The position numbers and the translations under genes were made by a program. DNA of 64,000 nucleotides from an uncultured Cohaesibacter sp. (GTDB lineage: Bacteria; Pseudomonadota; Alphaproteobacteria; Rhizobiales; Cohaesibacteraceae). The stretch is from NCBI RefSeq assembly GCF_963662805.1, contig NZ_OY759862.1, positions 186,001 to 250,000 on the forward strand, in the 5' to 3' direction. This document shows positions 16,805 through 26,301 of this stretch, in pieces; positions within the stretch are counted from its first letter, which is position 1; every line of letters begins with the position of its first letter. Under the pieces are notes generated by a model. It saw nothing but the letters and a program-made list of their open reading frames with translations, had not been told where the DNA came from and searched no databases.

Positions 16805-17859
16805 CACTTCTTTTCCAGAAACAGTTCTTCACAGACCACCGTGTCATCTTCATTCATATCCACCACCGGGTTGGCCTCGGCATGCGATGGGCATTGGTCC
16901 GTTTCGCCATCGATCAGAGCGCCAATGAAGTGGCGCATCACAAAGGCCACTCCGTCGGGAGTTACCGAGCGGAGATTTTCCTTAAAGAAGTCACCTTTGA
17001 AAGGAAAGGCAGACACGATCTCGTAAGAAGGGAAATAGTCAACGAAAGGAAAGGTCTGTTCCAGATTTCCAGCCACAGCCCGCAGCACAGATTTGGAATA
17101 GATTGTGGCTGGCAAGACATGTTGGTCCGAAGCAGTCGCGACAAGAGGAACGGGAGAGACGGTCAGGAGAAAACGGATCCTGGGATTGATCCGGCGGATG
17201 AATTCGATCACGAATTTCATATCATCCAGAATGGATGGATAGTCAGCGTTTGAAAAGATGTGCTGCGCCTCGTCAAATGTTCCTGCAGCCGTCCCGGGGC
17301 ATACAGCATAAACCTCGCCCGTCTCCTTGTGCACCCAGCTTTCGGTCAGGCCCAATGTAAAGACGAACAGGTCTGCTTTCCGAATCGCTTTTCGAATGGC
17401 TCTGAGGACAGTTTGCCTCGAGGCTTCCAGCTCAATCAGCGAGCAGAAGCCACCGGGTTCGATTGTTGGCCGAAAGGGATCAAAAAACCTTTCCCCATCG
17501 CTCCAATAGCGGTCCTTGATAGTCTCGCCCCGGTCCTCTGCCCAAATGATCCATTGTTTCAGAGCGCTCGCCGTGTAGATATTCGACGTCCTGAAAGAGT
17601 AAATGCCGTAATTGAAGGCCTTGGCCTGATCCGGATAGAGATATTTGGGTGCAGGTTCGCAGTTCAGCCATCTGAAACCGGCCTCTCGCATTGCTTTGCT
17701 CATATGCTGGGCAAAGCAACTGCCTGCCGTAATTGTCTGGTCTTTCTTTGATATTGTGAACTTTGGCGTCCACAGGCTCGAGATTTCTGCATAGTCGCGA
17801 AATCCAACCGACTTGTTCCAATAGTTCTTGTCCGGGAAATTTTTATAAGGATGCTGCAT
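16804..17859 (-). CDS. GSCFA-domain protein
   Basis: About 351 residues with the defining TAGSCFAQHMSKAM motif near residue 50 and the downstream FTLGLTESW and LLTVSPVPL segments of the GSCFA family, which is related to GDSL/SGNH lipases. Family members are linked to bacterial surface polysaccharides, but no reaction is firmly known. The frame is open back to 18018. I chose the ATG at 17859 (MQHPYKNFPDKNYW) because GSCFA proteins usually start with this HPY-N-PD-xFW block. It is co-transcribed with the SGNH-like gene. Confidence 0.8.
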   Translation of the reverse strand: MQHPYKNFPDKNYWNKSVGFRDYAEISSLWTPKFTISKKDQTITAGSCFAQHMSKAMREAGFRWLNCEPAPKYLYPDQAKAFNYGIYSFRTSNIYTASALKQWIIWAEDRGETIKDRYWSDGERFFDPFRPTIEPGGFCSLIELEASRQTVLRAIRKAIRKADLFVFTLGLTESWVHKETGEVYAVCPGTAAGTFDEAQHIFSNADYPSILDDMKFVIEFIRRINPRIRFLLTVSPVPLVATASDQHVLPATIYSKSVLRAVAGNLEQTFPFVDYFPSYEIVSAFPFKGDFFKENLRSVTPDGVAFVMRHFIGALIDGETDQCPSHAEANPVVDMNEDDTVVCEELFLEKK

Positions 17860-18100
17860 TCGCCAGAGCCTTGACTGAGTTGCGCTCCGGACGCGGCGGA
17901 GTAGAACTTGTGCTTTCGGCAACTCACTTGATCGGTTAAACGAAAATGTGATTCGTTTATAACATGCTGGATGTTTCACCTCCAATGGGTCGGTGTTGTT
18001 ATATGAGATTGCTCGCATAAACGCATCTTGGCACTTCTACTTGGCCATCTTGTACTATATCCGTGCGCTAGAGAATTGATCGGGCGAGTGCCCGCGGCAT

Positions 18101-18136
18101 AAGAAAACCACGGTGCCGGAGTGAGCACCGTGGTTT
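18101..18136 (-). terminator. Terminator of the TRAP transporter operon
   Basis: A perfect 12-bp stem (arms 18105-18116 and 18125-18136, core CCACGGTGC) with an 8-base loop, followed on the minus strand by a T-rich tail TTTTCTT. It lies 25 bp past the TRAP large-permease stop. Confidence 0.75.
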
Positions 18137-18160
18137 AGCTTTGAAGGGAGCTGGAGTGCG

Positions 18161-19441
18161 TCAGCCAAACGCCCAGTTGGGCAGGAACAACACCAGCTCC
18201 GGCACGAACAGTAGTAGCAGCACGAGGCAGAGAATGGCCGCAAGGAACGGCAGGCTTTCCTTGGCATAGTCGTCAATGGGCGTGTCGAGCAGGCTGCACA
18301 CGGTGAACATCGCAACCCCGACCGGAGGGGTCATCGAGCCCAGCGTCACGATGGTCATCATCAGGATCCCGAAGTGAACCGGATCGACACCGATGCTCTT
18401 GATCACCGGAACGAAGATTGGTGTGAGCAGCAGCACAAGGATGGTGCTCTCGAAGAACAGGCCCGAGATCAGCAGGAACAGAAGGATGACGCCGACGATC
18501 AGGTGGGGCTCGGTGAGGGAATTCAGCATGAAGCCCGCCACGGATTGCGGCACCTGCATGAAGATGATGGCGAAGCCGATCATGCCGCTCATCAGAATGA
18601 TCAGCATGATCATGCCGATGTCGCTGAGAGCGTGGCCAAAGGCGCGCTTGATTGCTTCGAAGGTCATCACCCGGTGCGCAAAGCGGCCAATGAGGATGGC
18701 GTAGACCACTGCAAAGGCACCGACTTCAGACGGCGTAAAGATGCCGCCACGGATCGAGATGATCAGCAGCACGGGGAAGAGCAGGGCCCATTTGGCATCC
18801 CATGCCGCCACTCCCACTTCTCTCGACGTCGGACGTTCGGCGGCTTCGATTACATAATTGCGTTTCTTGGCGATGAGGTAGGCTGCAACCATCAGGAATG
18901 CCATCATCAACAGGCCGGGGACAATCCCTGCAAGGAATAGACGACCGATGGAAACCTGCCCGACATAGCCATAAAGGATCAGGCCGATGGAGGGAGGAAT
19001 GGTTGCGGTGATGAGAGAACTTAAGGCAATCACTGCCGCTGTGTAGCCCTTGGTGTAACGGTTGGCGAGCATCTGTGGCCCGAGGACTCGGGCTTCCATG
19101 GCGGCATCGGCAACCGCCGAGCCCGACACCCCGCCCATCAGGGTCGACAGGAAAATCGAGACCAGCGCCAGCCCGCCGGACATCCAGCCCAGCGTGACCT
19201 TCGAGAAGCGGAACAGACGGTCCGTGATGTCACTCTCGTTCATCAGGTGACCGGCAAGCACGAAGAATGGCACGGCGAGCAGAGGAAAGCTCTGCGAGAC
19301 CGTTGCGATCTTCTGCACGCCAATTGACACCGGCATGATGTCAGAGGTGAGGAAGAAGACAAAGCCGGAGATCCCGATGGCGAATGCGACCGGTGCACCG
19401 AGCACCATCAGCAGGAAAAAGATAAGTGCGATCAGACCCAT
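18161..19441 (-). CDS. TRAP transporter large permease (DctM family)
   Basis: A 426-residue membrane protein with about 12 hydrophobic segments, as expected for DctM. Typical motifs are LAVPFFVLAGHLMNESDITDRLF, GGVSGSAVADAAM, TATIPPSIGLILYG, and near the C-terminus SMTPPVGVAMFTVC. It forms the ion-driven transport channel with the small permease whose gene lies 3 bp upstream. Substrate delivery is by the DctP-like protein of the same operon. The neighbouring mannonate dehydratase suggests a sugar acid (uronate or aldonate). Confidence 0.92.
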   Translation of the reverse strand: MGLIALIFFLLMVLGAPVAFAIGISGFVFFLTSDIMPVSIGVQKIATVSQSFPLLAVPFFVLAGHLMNESDITDRLFRFSKVTLGWMSGGLALVSIFLSTLMGGVSGSAVADAAMEARVLGPQMLANRYTKGYTAAVIALSSLITATIPPSIGLILYGYVGQVSIGRLFLAGIVPGLLMMAFLMVAAYLIAKKRNYVIEAAERPTSREVGVAAWDAKWALLFPVLLIISIRGGIFTPSEVGAFAVVYAILIGRFAHRVMTFEAIKRAFGHALSDIGMIMLIILMSGMIGFAIIFMQVPQSVAGFMLNSLTEPHLIVGVILLFLLISGLFFESTILVLLLTPIFVPVIKSIGVDPVHFGILMMTIVTLGSMTPPVGVAMFTVCSLLDTPIDDYAKESLPFLAAILCLVLLLLFVPELVLFLPNWAFG

Positions 19442-19444
19442 GGC

Positions 19445-20119
19445 TCAGTGACCTTTCGCGTCTGCAGCGGGTTCGGCATCAGAGCTTGAGCGTCTGGTGA
19501 ACACCAATTGTGGTTCATCCCTTGCGGAGCGCCAGGATTGGGCGAGGTTCGACAGGATGGAGATGGACAGAAGGATAGAGCCGATGGGAACAGCGATCGT
19601 CACCCACGCGTAGGACAGGCCTGAATCACCGAACACCCGTTGCCAGTTGAGCATGGTCAGCTTGTAGCCCTCATAGGCAAGGATCATCAGAAAGGTCACA
19701 AAGAGCAGAGCCATCAGCGTTTCGATGATGCGACGCGGTCCGAACGGAAACAGGCGGACCAGATAGTCGACCCCGAGATGAACGCGTTCTCGCATGGCGC
19801 GGGTGGCGCCGATGAAGCACAGCCAGATGAACAAGAGCTGGGCCAGATCCACCGACCAGATCAGGGGATGACCAAAGAAGCGCATGATCGCGGCAATGAA
19901 AACGAGGAATGTGATGATTGCAAGCAGGATGACCCCTACCGCGAACTCGATTTTACCCAGAAATCCCGGCATGAATGACCAGCCTTTCCATTTTGCATCG
20001 GCAGTATTGATGGTGCCGATGTTTTCAGTTCTTGTTGTTGGGGGCAACTGGATCGTTGCTCCATCGCCAGCATCTTTCGTGAGGATGTCGGCGCGGAATG
20101 GATCCGCGCCGACAGTCAT
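19445..20119 (-). CDS. TRAP transporter small permease (DctQ family)
   Basis: A 224-residue protein with four membrane segments. It has the DctQ signature WSVDLAQLLFIWLCFIGATRAMRERVHLGVD. The N-terminal 50 residues before the first helix are hydrophilic and longer than usual, so an internal start is possible. It lies between the DctP and DctM genes and completes the transporter. Confidence 0.9.
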   Translation of the reverse strand: MTVGADPFRADILTKDAGDGATIQLPPTTRTENIGTINTADAKWKGWSFMPGFLGKIEFAVGVILLAIITFLVFIAAIMRFFGHPLIWSVDLAQLLFIWLCFIGATRAMRERVHLGVDYLVRLFPFGPRRIIETLMALLFVTFLMILAYEGYKLTMLNWQRVFGDSGLSYAWVTIAVPIGSILLSISILSNLAQSWRSARDEPQLVFTRRSSSDAEPAADAKGH

Positions 20120-20140
20120 ATCAGGGAGAAGATACGGCTT

Positions 20141-21121
20141 TTATTCTGCGGCCATCGCACGCAGTTTGTCGCGAAGATCACCATAACCGAGGTCGTCATA
20201 GACCTTGGCGGTTGCCTCCTTGAACGGCGTCACATCGATTTCGCGGATGGAAATGCCCTTGTCCGTCAGTTCTTTCTCGATGCCAGCCAGTGAATCCTGA
20301 GTGCCGTAGGATGCAACGTCACCAGCCTTCAGTGCTTCATCGCGCAGGATTTTCTGCAGATCGGCAGGCAGGCTGTCGAACCATTGAGCCGAGGTCACCA
20401 TGCCGGTGATCAGGTTGATGTGGCCGGTTTTGGTGATGTGGGTGATCACTTCATCGAGTTTTGCACCAACGATGGCCGGGAACTGCGCTTCAGCGCCATC
20501 GATGACATTGGCAGAGAGGGCAGAGTAGACCTCACCCCAAGGCATCGGGGTCGGGGTTGCGCCCATGGCAGCGATGGTGCCGGTCCAGACCGGAGCACCC
20601 GGCGTGCGCATGCGAATACCGTCAAGGTCTGCCGGGCCGTTGATTTCCTTGTTGGTCAGCAGATGGCGTTCACCCTGCCACCAGTTGAAGCTCAGGATCT
20701 GATGGCCGGAGGCATCATGCAGTTTCTTCACCCACTCTTCGAACAGGTCCGAGGTGACAACCTTGCGGATGCCGTCATAACCGGATGCGAGGAACGGAGC
20801 ACCAAGAACGCCAAGTTCCTTCTGGAAGACCGCAAGACGGCCACCGTCAACAATCACGGCCACGGGAGCACCGGCGCGGGCCTGTTCGAGAACATCTTCG
20901 TCCGGGCCAAGCTGGGAGTTGGGGAAGAGTTTGACTTCAAGACGGCCGTCGGAGGCCTCTTTCATGTTTTCCTGAAAGGCTTCAAGGCCTTTGTAAAGCG
21001 GATCACTCGTCGCCAGAGCCGTGTTGATGCTCAGGGTGTAATCGGCAGCAAAGGCAGCCGAGCCCATCATGGATGCGAGTGTTCCGGCAAGGACGAGTTT
21101 GCCCAATGTATGAAATGTCAT
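20141..21121 (-). CDS. TRAP transporter substrate-binding protein (DctP family)
   Basis: A 326-residue periplasmic protein with a signal peptide (cleavage near SAAFAADYTLS). DctP-family features include ELKLFPNSQLGPDED-like EVKLFPNSQLGPDEDVLEQ, the ligand-carboxylate arginine in LDGIRMRTPGAPVW, and PMPWGEVYSALSANVIDGAEAQ. It binds the substrate for DctQM. The operon position next to the GntR gene and uxuA points to a uronate or mannonate-like ligand (inference). Confidence 0.92.
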   Translation of the reverse strand: MTFHTLGKLVLAGTLASMMGSAAFAADYTLSINTALATSDPLYKGLEAFQENMKEASDGRLEVKLFPNSQLGPDEDVLEQARAGAPVAVIVDGGRLAVFQKELGVLGAPFLASGYDGIRKVVTSDLFEEWVKKLHDASGHQILSFNWWQGERHLLTNKEINGPADLDGIRMRTPGAPVWTGTIAAMGATPTPMPWGEVYSALSANVIDGAEAQFPAIVGAKLDEVITHITKTGHINLITGMVTSAQWFDSLPADLQKILRDEALKAGDVASYGTQDSLAGIEKELTDKGISIREIDVTPFKEATAKVYDDLGYGDLRDKLRAMAAE

Positions 21122-21153
21122 GTGATTTCCCTCCCAGTTGAGATCGTTCGGGG

Positions 21154-21855
21154 TCAGTCCCCGGGTTCGAACAATTCAGGTTTTTCTTTGGCGATTGCGG
21201 GCAGATCGATGATGATCTTCCGCAGGTGGGACCGCATGGCTTCGACAGCCCCTGCGGCATCGTGAGCAGCAATGGCCTCGACTATGGCCCGATGCTGCAC
21301 CAGCAAATTCGATGTGTTGGTTTCCACGAGGCTGAGATAGCGCACCCGATCCATCTGAGCTTTCTGGCTCTGGATCACGTCCCACGCACCGCGTTTCTTG
21401 GCAGCCTCGGCCAATGTCTGGTGGAACAGTTCGTCAAGCTGAATGAAGGCGTCAGGATCGCCCGCCTCAACGGCCCTTTGTTGATGCACGATCTGCTCGG
21501 CAAGTTCCCGGTCAAGCGCCTCGTCATGCTCGTCCGCAAGCAACCGGGTGATATCGGCCTCGATGGCCTCACGCACGAAGCGGGCATCGAGCACGGCATT
21601 GATCGAGATCTTGCGGACAAAGGTGCCTCGGTTGGGCAACACGTCCAGAAGGCCATCGTTGGCCAGCTTGATAAAGGCCTCGCGCACAGGTTGACGGGAA
21701 ACGGCAAATTCAAGCGCGACCTCGGCTTCGGACATGCGACTGCCCGGCGTCAATAGATTGCAGATGATTTGATGGCGCAGGATATGATGGATCTGTGGCG
21801 CCACTGGTTGGCGCAGGTCGATTTCCATCCGTCCTGACTGGTCCGTCAATGTCAT
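21154..21855 (-). CDS. GntR-family (FadR/VanR subgroup) regulator of the TRAP operon
   Basis: About 233 residues. The N-terminal winged HTH reads LRHQIICNLLTPGSRMSEAEVALEF then SRQPVREAFIKL, followed by an FCD ligand domain with metal-binding His residues (DELFHQTL and the AHDAAGAVEAMRSHLR end). The ATG at 21855 is preceded by GGAGGA, so the longer upstream frame is not needed. It is the first gene of the TRAP operon and likely autoregulates it, with a sugar acid as ligand. Confidence 0.9.
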   Translation of the reverse strand: MTLTDQSGRMEIDLRQPVAPQIHHILRHQIICNLLTPGSRMSEAEVALEFAVSRQPVREAFIKLANDGLLDVLPNRGTFVRKISINAVLDARFVREAIEADITRLLADEHDEALDRELAEQIVHQQRAVEAGDPDAFIQLDELFHQTLAEAAKKRGAWDVIQSQKAQMDRVRYLSLVETNTSNLLVQHRAIVEAIAAHDAAGAVEAMRSHLRKIIIDLPAIAKEKPELFEPGD

Positions 21856-21876
21856 GAGTTCCTCCAAACTGAAACC

Positions 21877-21906
21877 ACCATACCGGTCTACTACCATACT
21901 TGTCAA
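21877..21906 (-). promoter_or_regulatory. Promoter and probable operator of the GntR-TRAP operon
   Basis: On the minus strand TTGACA (21906-21901) and TATGGT (21882-21877) are 18 bases apart, just upstream of the GGAGGA-ATG of the GntR gene. GTATGGT occurs twice (21899-21893 and 21883-21877), 16 bp apart and overlapping the -10 box, so repressor binding there would block transcription. Confidence 0.55.
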
Positions 21907-22082
21907 CCAGCTTAGGCTGTGATAGGGATTGAGCATTCTTCGAATATTCGGCTCGTCTGCACATTCATTCCGCTTTACTTGCCGGTTCCGATGAAGTCTG
22001 CGCAACTCTTTTTCGATCAACGGATGTGTGATGCGAGAGAAACGGGGAGCGCCAAGAAGCAGAAAAATCTAAGGAGAACGCG

Positions 22083-23282
22083 ATGCGACAGACCTGGCGA
22101 TGGTTCGGCCCTGAAGACAGGGTGGCGATTGATGACATGTTGCAGGCGGGGGTTGAGGGTGTTGTCAGCGCCCTCCATCACATCCCGACAGGGGATATCT
22201 GGAGCCCTGAGGAAATCGCCAAACGGCAACAGCTGATCGCTCACAAGAAGGACGGCTCTGCCTCTGGTCTCTCGTGGGAAGTGGTTGAAAGTCTTCCTGT
22301 TTCAGAAGATATCAAGCAGCAAAAGGGCAACTGGCGCACCCACATTGCGAACTACAAGGAGAGCCTGCACAATCTCGCTGACGCAGGGATTGAGGTGATC
22401 TGCTACAACTTCATGCCGGTGCTTGACTGGACCCGTACGAACCTCGTCCATCGCCTGCCGACTGGGGCGACCTGCATGCGGTTTGACTTCATCGATTTTG
22501 CTCTGTTCGATCTCCATATTCTCGAACGACAGGGAGCGAGCGAGGACTATCCGGACGATGTTCAGTCAGAGGCTGCACGCCGGTTTGCCGAACTCGATGA
22601 TGCCGGTAGGGCCCTTTTGGCCGAATCAATCATCTTTGGGCTGCCCGGTGATGCCGAGGCGCCATCCATGGCCAATGTGCGCAACAATCTGGCCCAGTAT
22701 GACAGGATTTCAACCGATCAACTGAGACGCCATTTCATCGCCTTCCTTGAAGAAGTGGTTCCCGTCGCTCAGACGCTGGGGCTGCGGCTCTGCTGCCACC
22801 CGGACGACCCGCCGTTCAACCTTTTGGGTTTGCCGCGGATCATGTCCACCGAAGCCGATTACAAGATTATCATGGACGCGGTCGATCTGCCCGCCAACGG
22901 CATTACCCTGTGCACCGGCTCTCTTGGTGCTCGGCCCGACAACGATGCGGTCGGTATGATGGAGCGGATGGGGGATCGCGTGCACTTCCTGCATTTGCGC
23001 AATGTCGTACTCGAAGGCTCCGATATCCGTGGTTCCTTCTACGAGGCCGAGCATCTGGGTGGTCACGTCGACATGGTCGGCATGGTAGGAGCTGTGCTCA
23101 AGGAAGAAGCAAAACGCAAGGCCGCAGGCCGAAGCGACTGGTCAATCCCCATGCGCCCGGATCATGGGCTTGATATTCTCGATGATCAGAACAGGAAGGC
23201 TCAGCCGGGCTATCCGGCCATCGGTCGCTTGAAGGGACTTGCCGAGTTGCGCGGGATCATGTTCGCCTTGTCGCACGCCTAG
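22083..23282 (+). CDS. uxuA: D-mannonate dehydratase
   Basis: A 399-residue UxuA-family TIM-barrel enzyme that converts D-mannonate to 2-keto-3-deoxy-D-gluconate in glucuronate catabolism. It begins MRQTWRWFGPEDRV, has GVVSALHHIPTGDIW, CYNFMPVLDWTRT, metal-ligand regions around LCCHPDDPP and HFLHLRNV, and the C-terminal RPDHGLDILDD and PGYPAIGRLKGLAELRG. AAGGAGAA lies seven bases upstream of the ATG. Divergent from the GntR-TRAP operon and convergent with a second FadR-type gene; the locus lacks the other uronate enzymes within this window. Confidence 0.95.
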   Translation: MRQTWRWFGPEDRVAIDDMLQAGVEGVVSALHHIPTGDIWSPEEIAKRQQLIAHKKDGSASGLSWEVVESLPVSEDIKQQKGNWRTHIANYKESLHNLADAGIEVICYNFMPVLDWTRTNLVHRLPTGATCMRFDFIDFALFDLHILERQGASEDYPDDVQSEAARRFAELDDAGRALLAESIIFGLPGDAEAPSMANVRNNLAQYDRISTDQLRRHFIAFLEEVVPVAQTLGLRLCCHPDDPPFNLLGLPRIMSTEADYKIIMDAVDLPANGITLCTGSLGARPDNDAVGMMERMGDRVHFLHLRNVVLEGSDIRGSFYEAEHLGGHVDMVGMVGAVLKEEAKRKAAGRSDWSIPMRPDHGLDILDDQNRKAQPGYPAIGRLKGLAELRGIMFALSHA

Positions 23283-23296
23283 CATTTTCAGACTGG

Positions 23297-24001
23297 TCAG
23301 GATGCTGGAAACTGAGCTGTTTTCAGCATTTCAGCCGATTGATGGTAGGCCCGCTCCGGGTCCCGGGCGAGGATGGCATCAAGAATGTGCCGGTGATCCT
23401 TAAGACCAATCGAGCGAGATGCCAGACTGTGATGAAAAAAGCTGCTGTAGGCGGACTGCAGCAGGTTTGCGAAGGGAATGTAGAAAAGATTGCCCGACGC
23501 CTGAAAAATCACACTGTGAAACTGAAGATCGGCCTCATGGCAGGCCGTCGTATCTGACCGTTCGCTTGCCTTGCTCATCTCTTCGATAAGGGTGGTGAGT
23601 TGTTGTCTCTGCTCTTCGGTTGCGTTCCGGGCGGCAAGAGCGCAGGCCATCGGCTCGATCGACCGACGCAACTGCAGAAACTGCTCCAGCAGCACGTCTG
23701 GGTCGGAGGATGATGTCATCCAGGTCAGAACCTGCGGATCAAGGGCATTCCAATTGCTCCGGGGACGAACCATCGTGCCGACTTTCGGGATACTTTCAAG
23801 CAGCCCTTTCGATGTCAGAAGCTTGATTGCTTCCCTGATGGTCGCACGGCTGATACCAAGCTGTTGGCTCAGTTCCTGCTCGCTTGGGATCGCGGAATTC
23901 TCCATCAGGTCGCCCGATAGGATGCGTATGGCTATGCCTTCTGTGACCCCTTCCAGAAGGCTCCGCTTTTTTCGGTCCGCGAATTTGAAACTGGTCGCCA
24001 T
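23297..24001 (-). CDS. FadR/GntR-family regulator
   Basis: About 234 residues. The winged HTH contains ENSAIPSEQELSQQLGISRATIREAIKLLTSKGLLE, and the FCD domain follows with HEADLQFHSVIFQASGN supplying metal-binding histidines. It resembles regulators of hexuronate or aldonate catabolism (UxuR/ExuR-like). The ATG at 24001 has GGGGGAC upstream. It is convergent with uxuA, 14 bp apart. Its upstream region carries a TATATGGTATATT stretch near 24130-24150 that resembles the repeats before the other GntR gene. Confidence 0.88.
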   Translation of the reverse strand: MATSFKFADRKKRSLLEGVTEGIAIRILSGDLMENSAIPSEQELSQQLGISRATIREAIKLLTSKGLLESIPKVGTMVRPRSNWNALDPQVLTWMTSSSDPDVLLEQFLQLRRSIEPMACALAARNATEEQRQQLTTLIEEMSKASERSDTTACHEADLQFHSVIFQASGNLFYIPFANLLQSAYSSFFHHSLASRSIGLKDHRHILDAILARDPERAYHQSAEMLKTAQFPAS

Positions 24002-24271
24002 GGTGTCCCCCGCCACACTCCGTGTCTTGCTGCTCTGATGTGTTGGATAGCCCGATCCCGGATGTCATGAAACACTCCCAAGCCCCGGTGGGAGGATACC
24101 GAAACCTTCGGGCCAGCTCAAATTGGTTGGGGAAATATACCATATAGTACAATAGATTGCATGGCCTTCGTTATCATTTCAACGATTGCTAATATAACGA
24201 TTTCGGTCAGAAACAATCCGACATCTCACGCGTTTTTGCGAGCTGTCCGTTAGCCTTATTATGGAGCTGGA

Positions 24272-25063
24272 TCAGGCTTTGCAGGTCATGAGATAATTAT
24301 AGTCAGGAAATTCCTTGGCAACGCGATAGCCGATTGATGAGAGCGCCGCAAACACCGGTTTCTGGCGGGGCTTGAAACATTCGATGAAGATATTCGGCTG
24401 ATAGCGTTTGAGGGTATCCAGCCCTCCTTCAATAACAAAAATCTCGAACCCTTCCACATCGATCTTGATAAAGTCGATGCGATCGAGATTTTGCGTGCCA
24501 GTCCATTCGTCAAGCGCCCGGATCGCGAGCGAGCCTTTACTATCTGCGGCGATTTTCGTGCCGCCGATGTTGCCCTCGTCGAACTGGGCAATGCTGCCGC
24601 GTGACGCTTCCTTGCCGAGGCCGAAATTGTGGCAGATCGCCCTACCTTCCAACCCGTTGAGCGCAATGTTCCGCTCAAGGATGGAAAAGGTCTCAGGCAC
24701 TGGCTCAAACCCGTGAATGGCGTCCGCCTTGCTGTATTTGCCCCAATAGACCGAATGATTGCCGATATTCGCACCAATATCGAGCACGACCCCATGTTCC
24801 GGGATGAGACTGGTTAGTTCCTTGAGACTGTCGAACTCCACATAGTTTCTCAGTTTGACCATGTGCCGTTGAATAACGTCCCGATCATGGTTGGGCACAT
24901 GAAAGAGTGCCCCATCCCGCAAGGAGACGATGTCGCCGCTTTGCAGAGGCGGGATGACCAGATGTTCGAGCAATTCGATCCGCTCACAAAGCTCACGATA
25001 GCTTTTTGTCCGCTTGAACAGGCTGTTCGCGGCTTTGTGCGATAGTTTTGCAAGATACTTCAT
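24272..25063 (-). CDS. FkbM-family SAM-dependent methyltransferase
   Basis: About 263 residues. The SAM-binding motif is VVLDIGANIGNHSVYWG, followed by IHGFEPVPETFSILERNIALNG and the FkbM hallmark IDFIKIDVEGFEIFVIEGG. These enzymes methylate hydroxyl groups of sugars, lipids or polyketides. No glycan genes adjoin it directly, so the substrate is unknown, although the 14-18 kb locus is nearby. I use the inner ATG at 25063 (MKYLAKL); a start four codons upstream is equally possible. Confidence 0.85.
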   Translation of the reverse strand: MKYLAKLSHKAANSLFKRTKSYRELCERIELLEHLVIPPLQSGDIVSLRDGALFHVPNHDRDVIQRHMVKLRNYVEFDSLKELTSLIPEHGVVLDIGANIGNHSVYWGKYSKADAIHGFEPVPETFSILERNIALNGLEGRAICHNFGLGKEASRGSIAQFDEGNIGGTKIAADSKGSLAIRALDEWTGTQNLDRIDFIKIDVEGFEIFVIEGGLDTLKRYQPNIFIECFKPRQKPVFAALSSIGYRVAKEFPDYNYLMTCKA

Positions 25064-25390
25064 TATTCTTCCCAATCCTCGAATGCCGGGTTTGCCGTTT
25101 TGGGGCTTGCGCGCGGACAGGTCATGGCACCTGAAGGATCAAAGCAAATCGACTTGGCGCCAACCTTATCAAGACACCAATAGCTACAATTGGGAACTTA
25201 AACTTTTGGGATAGGTGCAACCAATCGGGATGAGTTGTAAAAACCCGTTCAAAAAGTTGTGCACTGGATAAGTGGAGTTTTTCCCATGTGAAGAAGGCTG
25301 GGGCCTGTTTCGACGCGAGGTCTGTGCCTATATTCAGGGTCCGTCGAACGACAAATGTCAGATTTTCCCAACAACGAAAGGGTTTGAGCT
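25064..25390. other. Intergenic region, nothing recognised
   Basis: A 327-bp gap between the divergent FkbM and GST genes. It should contain both promoters. I see no gene, repeat or clear consensus element beyond a small CCAAT/ATTGG inverted repeat near 25178-25195. Confidence 0.5.
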
Positions 25391-26257
25391 ATGTCTGATC
25401 AGAATGGATATGAGCCGCCGAAGGTGTGGGTTTGGGACCAGGAAGGCGCTGGCGCCTGGGCCAAGATCAACCGACCCGTGTCCGGGGCAACCCATGAGAA
25501 GGAACTGCCGGTCGGCAAGCACCCGCTGCAGCTCTACTCCCTTGCGACCCCCAATGGCCAGAAGGTTACGATCCTGCTTGAGGAACTGCTGGCGCTGGGT
25601 GTGAAAGAGGCTGAATATGACGCTTGGCTGATCAAGATCGGCGATGGCGAGCAGTTTTCTTCCGGGTTTGTCGATGTCAATCCGAACTCCAAGATCCCGG
25701 CCCTGTTCGACAAGGATCGCGGCATCCGCGTGTTCGAATCCGGAGCCATCTGCCTCTATCTCGCCGAGAAATTTGGTCACTTCCTGCCAACGGATGTTGC
25801 CCATCGCACCGAGGTGCTAAACTGGCTGTTCTGGCTTCAGGGCTCCGCACCCTATCTCGGTGGCGGCTTCGGGCATTTCTACAAATACGCTCCCTTCAAA
25901 ATCGAATATGCGATTGATCGCTTCACCATGGAAGCAAAGCGCCAGCTCGACGTTCTGGAAAAGGAACTGGCCAAACATCGCTATCTGGGCGGTGACGACT
26001 ATACCATCGCCGACATGGTCACATGGCCCTGGTATGGCAACCTTGCGCTTGGCAAGCAGTATGACGCCGGTGAGTTCCTGTCGGTCGAGGAGTATGTCAA
26101 TGTGCGCCGCTGGGCCAACGAGATCCTCGAGCGCCCTGCCGTTCAACGCGGGCGCATGGTCAACCGCGTCAATGGCGAGCTGAGCGAACAACTCCATGAA
26201 CGCCACGATGCATCCGACTTCGATTTGCGCACAGAAGACAAGCTTCAGTCCAAGTGA
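25391..26257 (+). CDS. yghU: Glutathione-dependent disulfide-bond oxidoreductase, YghU-type
   Basis: A 288-residue GST-superfamily protein. The N-terminal extension (PPKVWVWDQEGAGAWAKINRPVSGATHEKELPVG) is diagnostic of the YghU/nu-class, which reduces disulfides with two glutathiones. The thioredoxin-like part contains YSLATPNGQKVTILLEEL (the TPN-GQK site), NPNSKIPAL and ESGAICLYLAEKFG. The helical domain follows, with GGDDYTIADMVTWPW. Cytoplasmic detoxification or redox role. A terminator follows the gene. Confidence 0.93.
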   Translation: MSDQNGYEPPKVWVWDQEGAGAWAKINRPVSGATHEKELPVGKHPLQLYSLATPNGQKVTILLEELLALGVKEAEYDAWLIKIGDGEQFSSGFVDVNPNSKIPALFDKDRGIRVFESGAICLYLAEKFGHFLPTDVAHRTEVLNWLFWLQGSAPYLGGGFGHFYKYAPFKIEYAIDRFTMEAKRQLDVLEKELAKHRYLGGDDYTIADMVTWPWYGNLALGKQYDAGEFLSVEEYVNVRRWANEILERPAVQRGRMVNRVNGELSEQLHERHDASDFDLRTEDKLQSK

Positions 26258-26301
26258 GCCGATGAAGGCTTGCTGAATTGAAAAGAGAAATCAGGATACC
26301 G

